This document shows positions 5,346 through 8,125 of a stretch of DNA of 8,125 nt, one piece after another. Every line of letters starts with the position of its first letter. The first letter of the stretch is position 1. Origin of the DNA: Flavobacteriales bacterium (GTDB taxonomy: Bacteria; Bacteroidota; Bacteroidia; Flavobacteriales_D; Crocinitomicaceae); assembly GCA_947458985.1 (NCBI GenBank), contig CANHBA010000094.1, forward strand, positions 1 through 8,125. Direction: 5' to 3'. Made by a program: the position numbers and the translations under genes. The notes below the pieces were generated by a model. The model worked only from the letters and a program-made list of their open reading frames with translations, ran no database searches and was not told the DNA's origin.

Positions 5346-6737
5346 TTATTTTCCTTGTGCTTTGAAAACGATGATCACGGTATAAAACATGATCTTGATA
5401 TCGAGTGCTATACTGCGGTTTTTCATATAAATGAGATCGAACTTCATGCGTTGTAACATTTGATCGACATTTTCAGCATAGCCATATTTCACTTGCCCCC
5501 AAGAAGTGATGCCCGGGCGCACGCGGGTCAGTTGCATATATTGCGGTTCTAGCGCGACAATTTGATCGATGTAAAATTGGCGCTCCGGACGCGGCCCCAC
5601 TAAAGACATTTGCCCTAATAAGACATTGAAAAACTGCGGAAATTCATCGAGGCGCGTTTTGCGCATGAAGCGCCCAATCGGCGTAATGCGCGGATCACCT
5701 TCTGTTGAAAGTTGCGGACCTGCTTTTTCAGCGTCGGTGTACATGGTGCGGAACTTGATGATCTTGAAGCGCTTTCCGCCCCGCCCTACTCTATCCTGCA
5801 AGAAGAAAATGGGCCCTGGTGAAGAAAACTTCACGGCAAACGACGAGAAAATAAAAAAGGGAATCAACAACAAAAGGGCAATAAAAGAAAATACGATGTC
5901 CATCCCGCGTTTGACGGCTCTTTGCCAATAAGGCATGACATCCGGATTGATTTCAATGAGCAGCGCACCGTAGATGTTGGTCATGTCGACAGAACCTGAA
6001 AGAATGCTGTACATGTCGGGGAGCACACGGATTCGAATATTGCCGTTGTCTATGCGCGCCATGATAGATTGCAAGCGGTCGTGGTCTGAACTTTCTATGG
6101 CGATGATCACTTCCTCCACTTCATGGGTAGCCAAAGTTGCTTCTAAATCGGTGAGTTTACCCAAATGGTGCAGGTGCGAAGAAAGTAGGTTGTCTCGGCC
6201 GTTCACTTGAATAAAACCTACGAAATCGTTGATCATGTTGGGTGCCGACAATAATTCTTGGTAAATTTCAATGGCTCGTTCATTACCACCAATGATGAGC
6301 GTTTTAAAGCCATGGCCAGCTGCCTTGATGTATTTGATGAGGATGGTAGTGAAGATGATCCGGCCAAAAGATGTAAGGGTAAAATGAATGATAAAGAGCC
6401 AGATGGTCAGTTGATAGTAGTTTTGGTAACTACGCACTTGGTCGTCTAGTAATAAGGTGAAAAACAGAACGATGGTCCCGAAGAAGGAAGCTGCCAAACT
6501 GAGGTTGAGCACTTTTAAGCGAAACAAACGGCGTATTTCATGATAGGTGCCCTGTAGCATGTAAAAAAGCAACCAGAAGAAAGGTAAAAATAAGACGCCT
6601 AGCCAGAAGTTCTCATCGGAATGAAAAGCCTTGCCTTCTATCTGAACCTGACGGATATAAAAGAACAAACCCCAAGAGCTACTCGCGGTTAATAAATCTA
6701 TACAGACCAAAAATGCTATCCAAAAGCGATCTTTCAT
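5346..6737 (-). CDS. Polyprenyl-phosphate sugar-1-phosphate transferase (WcaJ/WbaP-type, polyprenyl glycosylphosphotransferase)
   Basis: Encodes 463 residues, a typical length for this family. It should transfer a sugar-1-phosphate from a nucleotide sugar to undecaprenyl phosphate on the inner membrane, the first step of exopolysaccharide, capsule or O-antigen assembly. Four transmembrane segments lie at about 4-27, 43-62, 77-97 and 108-130. A Rossmann-like domain follows (LIIGGNE at 147-153, to about 260). The catalytic domain begins KRGMDIVFS (276-284) with a membrane-associated helix to about 300. It then shows SPGPIFFLQDRVG (306-318), KFRTM (328-332), RLDEFPQFFNVLLGQMSLVG (362-381) with the catalytic Asp364-Glu365 pair, GPRPE (381-385) and PGITSWGQVKYGYAENV (408-424). 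The ATG shares its A with the TGA stop of the preceding lipoprotein gene (TGATG), implying translational coupling. The sugar specificity cannot be read from the sequence. Confidence 0.95.
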   Translation of the reverse strand: MKDRFWIAFLVCIDLLTASSSWGLFFYIRQVQIEGKAFHSDENFWLGVLFLPFFWLLFYMLQGTYHEIRRLFRLKVLNLSLAASFFGTIVLFFTLLLDDQVRSYQNYYQLTIWLFIIHFTLTSFGRIIFTTILIKYIKAAGHGFKTLIIGGNERAIEIYQELLSAPNMINDFVGFIQVNGRDNLLSSHLHHLGKLTDLEATLATHEVEEVIIAIESSDHDRLQSIMARIDNGNIRIRVLPDMYSILSGSVDMTNIYGALLIEINPDVMPYWQRAVKRGMDIVFSFIALLLLIPFFIFSSFAVKFSSPGPIFFLQDRVGRGGKRFKIIKFRTMYTDAEKAGPQLSTEGDPRITPIGRFMRKTRLDEFPQFFNVLLGQMSLVGPRPERQFYIDQIVALEPQYMQLTRVRPGITSWGQVKYGYAENVDQMLQRMKFDLIYMKNRSIALDIKIMFYTVIIVFKAQGK

Positions 6738-7627
6738 CAGAAATATACCACTTTTATGTTGTCTATTAGGATGAAATTATTGGAGATTGTCGAGTCGTAA
6801 AAAGACCTAAAAGCCTGAATGTAGCTAGTGTTGTTTGGCCCAGCAGTAATGACCTCACTGAGATAAATGTAAATTTTCTTCCAACGCAATGCCGTTAAAG
6901 GACTTTTGTTCATGGTAATCATGGGATTTTCATTGGTGCCATTGGCATTGACAAACAATAAATAGTTGGTGAAAGGAACCGAATTGCAGTAATCGATTTC
7001 GAGCATGGCTTGTTTGTTCTTTGGAATACTCAATTGTTGGTCTTGATTGGTGTAGGCAACCCAGATTGAGTCTTGAGCACTAAGCGCAACCTTCCCATAA
7101 TAATTGCCATTGAACCATTTGAGTGTATCATTCGCTAATATGAGGTTTGCCGAAGAGGTATTAGGGTCGTCGGTGAGGCGCACATTGATGTCTTCAAAAT
7201 CTTCGATCCAAAAATTGACGTTGTCTTTGTAATGCGTTTTGGGGGCAACTGTAAGCGTTTGGTTTTTGACGAAAATCCCGGTTGTTTCAAAAGGAACCAT
7301 ATGCTCGTTGCGCATTTTGGTGGCCGCCACTCCATTCACGCGGATGGTTGGATAAATGCGGATACTCGCTGAACCCTCTTTAAGGATCGGAATTTTGAAA
7401 GGAACTTCAAATACGCCAATCAGCTGTTCGTCGACATAAACCCAGGCATCGGTGAGTTTGTGTGTCAGCTGACCTTCTTCGCCGTTGAGCGCTGGATTGG
7501 CCTCGAGGGTCCATTCGCTTACTTCCAGCCAAGCTGGATCGGGATTGTTTTTCACGCAAGCACTGAACAGTAAACCGAGAAACAGTAGGTAGCGGTAGGC
7601 CATGAAAACGGAACGTAAGAATTGCAT
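6737..7627 (-). CDS. Lipoprotein of unknown function with PEGA-like and jelly-roll-like regions
   Basis: Encodes 296 residues; no named family recognised. The N-terminus is a lipoprotein signal: hydrophobic YLLFLGLLFSAC with Cys24, and a slightly unusual Phe at position -3. An internal ATG (residue 9) would also leave a usable signal, but the first ATG is preferred because it lies 2 bases after the preceding stop in an A-rich context. Residues about 55-100 (DAWVYVDEQLIGVFEVPFKIPIL, then SIRIYPTIRVNG) resemble PEGA-type beta domains. Residues about 140-296 are beta-rich, with WIEDFEDINVRL (140-151), LRWKKIYIYLSE (247-258) and the end ILIDNIKVVYF (286-296), a pattern like carbohydrate-binding jelly-roll modules. 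No catalytic motif was found. It is sandwiched between an oxidoreductase and a sugar transferase with which it overlaps by 1 base. A role in handling or sensing envelope glycan is inferred from context only. Confidence 0.85.
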   Translation of the reverse strand: MQFLRSVFMAYRYLLFLGLLFSACVKNNPDPAWLEVSEWTLEANPALNGEEGQLTHKLTDAWVYVDEQLIGVFEVPFKIPILKEGSASIRIYPTIRVNGVAATKMRNEHMVPFETTGIFVKNQTLTVAPKTHYKDNVNFWIEDFEDINVRLTDDPNTSSANLILANDTLKWFNGNYYGKVALSAQDSIWVAYTNQDQQLSIPKNKQAMLEIDYCNSVPFTNYLLFVNANGTNENPMITMNKSPLTALRWKKIYIYLSEVITAGPNNTSYIQAFRSFYDSTISNNFILIDNIKVVYF

Positions 7628-7629
7628 TT

Positions 7630-8125
7630 TTATTGTATGGGTTGAATCGTATTTTGAGAAATATATGCCTTAGCGCTTGCTTCAATTTGCAAGGCCAACT
7701 GCAGGGCTGCGATACCTGCATGGATATCAACCCTCGGGACCAATTGTTGTGCGTGGCAATGTGCAAATTCAAGCCATTGCTGTTGCATGGCATTGTGCGG
7801 ATTTACTTGTGTGGTGCTGTTTTCCCCAGTGTTGGATTGAATCTTGATTTCTTGGTCGATCAAATTGAGGTGATAGGCTTCCTGTTCTAGAGAAAGATCT
7901 ATTGTTCTGTTTCTTTGGGTCGCAATTCTTGAGGAGAAGAGCTCGGCAACCATTCCATTTGAAAAAGTGAGTTTGGCCCAAACTTCATCTGGATGCTCGC
8001 TTTGTTCTTGTTTGGCCCTCACCTCTAAAGTTTCAATAGCAGCTGGAGTCAAAGCGAGGACTAGATCGATGTCGTGGATCATTAAATCAAGAACAACCGA
8101 TACTTCTGAACCTCTCAACTGAAAA
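7630..8125 (-). CDS. Gfo/Idh/MocA family NAD(P)-dependent oxidoreductase, C-terminal part
   Basis: Partial: the gene continues beyond position 8125, so only about 165 C-terminal residues are visible. The TTG at 8116-8118 is an internal Leu codon, because the frame stays open upstream and reads Phe-Gln-Leu-Arg-Gly. The stretch RGSEVSVVLDLMIHDIDLVL is the hallmark of the C-terminal domain, with the conserved His of the MIHDID motif near the active site. The missing N-terminal half should hold the Rossmann NAD(P) domain; full-length members are about 310-330 residues. Family enzymes oxidise or reduce sugars and nucleotide sugars. The VVLDLMIHDID form is reminiscent of UDP-GlcNAc 3-dehydrogenases used in lipid A synthesis, but the substrate is uncertain. 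The stop lies 2 bases before the lipoprotein start, so it heads or extends the unit that includes the sugar transferase. Confidence 0.9.
   Translation of the reverse strand, partial: FQLRGSEVSVVLDLMIHDIDLVLALTPAAIETLEVRAKQEQSEHPDEVWAKLTFSNGMVAELFSSRIATQRNRTIDLSLEQEAYHLNLIDQEIKIQSNTGENSTTQVNPHNAMQQQWLEFAHCHAQQLVPRVDIHAGIAALQLALQIEASAKAYISQNTIQPIQ

Noticed and set aside
5626..5931. Antisense open frames on the + strand across the sugar transferase gene
   Set aside because: They lie wholly opposite conserved catalytic-domain codons and show no start context, signal or recognisable motif.
7407..7793. Alternative-frame 128-residue open frame on the - strand spanning the oxidoreductase/lipoprotein junction
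   Set aside because: It overlaps two well-supported genes in another frame, and its composition (Arg/Ser/His-rich, no motifs) is typical of a shadow frame.
8116..8118. TTG as the start codon of the oxidoreductase
   Set aside because: The frame stays open to the window edge and the residues before it (Phe-Gln) fit the family motif, so the codon is an internal Leu and the gene is cut by the window end.

Overview
The window looks like chromosomal DNA of a Bacteroidota bacterium, most likely a member of Flavobacteriia. Four things point there: a secreted CotH/lamin-tail protein ending in a type A type-IX-secretion (T9SS) sorting domain, an S16 ribosomal protein with a long acidic C-terminal extension, a promoter matching the Bacteroidota consensus (TTG, 20-bp spacer, TAnnTTTG) upstream of rpsP, and coding starts preceded by A-rich sequence with no clear Shine-Dalgarno. 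No phage, transposon, CRISPR, tRNA or rRNA was found.

Layout: (1) 24-407 (+) encodes a small secreted protein with two LTxxQ motifs (Spy/CpxP or DUF4890-like). It is followed by a tandemly duplicated intrinsic terminator (406-487). (2) 527-2791 (-) encodes a secreted CotH-domain protein with an Ig-like domain, a lamin-tail domain and a T9SS sorting signal. It converges on the first gene and shares the double terminator. (3) 2855-3997 (+) encodes a lipoprotein glycoside hydrolase family 3 (NagZ-type) enzyme, divergent from the CotH gene across a 63-bp gap. Its stop codon overlaps the 3' end of rimM, and its apparent terminator lies inside the rimM coding sequence. (4) 3990-5253 (-) is an rpsP-rimM translation pair with its own promoter. 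(5) 5346-8125 (-) is a tightly packed three-gene unit: a Gfo/Idh/MocA oxidoreductase (5' end beyond the window), a lipoprotein of unknown function, and a polyprenyl-phosphate sugar-1-phosphate transferase. The genes are joined by a 2-nt gap and a 1-nt stop/start overlap.

How the genes work together: the three-gene unit probably belongs to surface-glycan biogenesis. The sugar transferase would start glycan assembly on undecaprenyl phosphate, the oxidoreductase may modify a nucleotide sugar, and the lipoprotein has no assigned role. No terminator is visible between this unit and rpsP-rimM, so read-through into the ribosomal genes is possible. The GH3 enzyme may act in peptidoglycan or amino-sugar turnover. 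The CotH protein and the LTxxQ protein are exported and appear to be independent units.

The most unusual features are the seven-copy 33-bp repeat giving S16 a Glu/Ala tail, the terminator buried inside rimM, the duplicated terminator, and the uncharacterised lipoprotein coupled to the sugar transferase. I see no clearly new multi-gene system. The lipoprotein-transferase coupling is the best candidate for undescribed biology.
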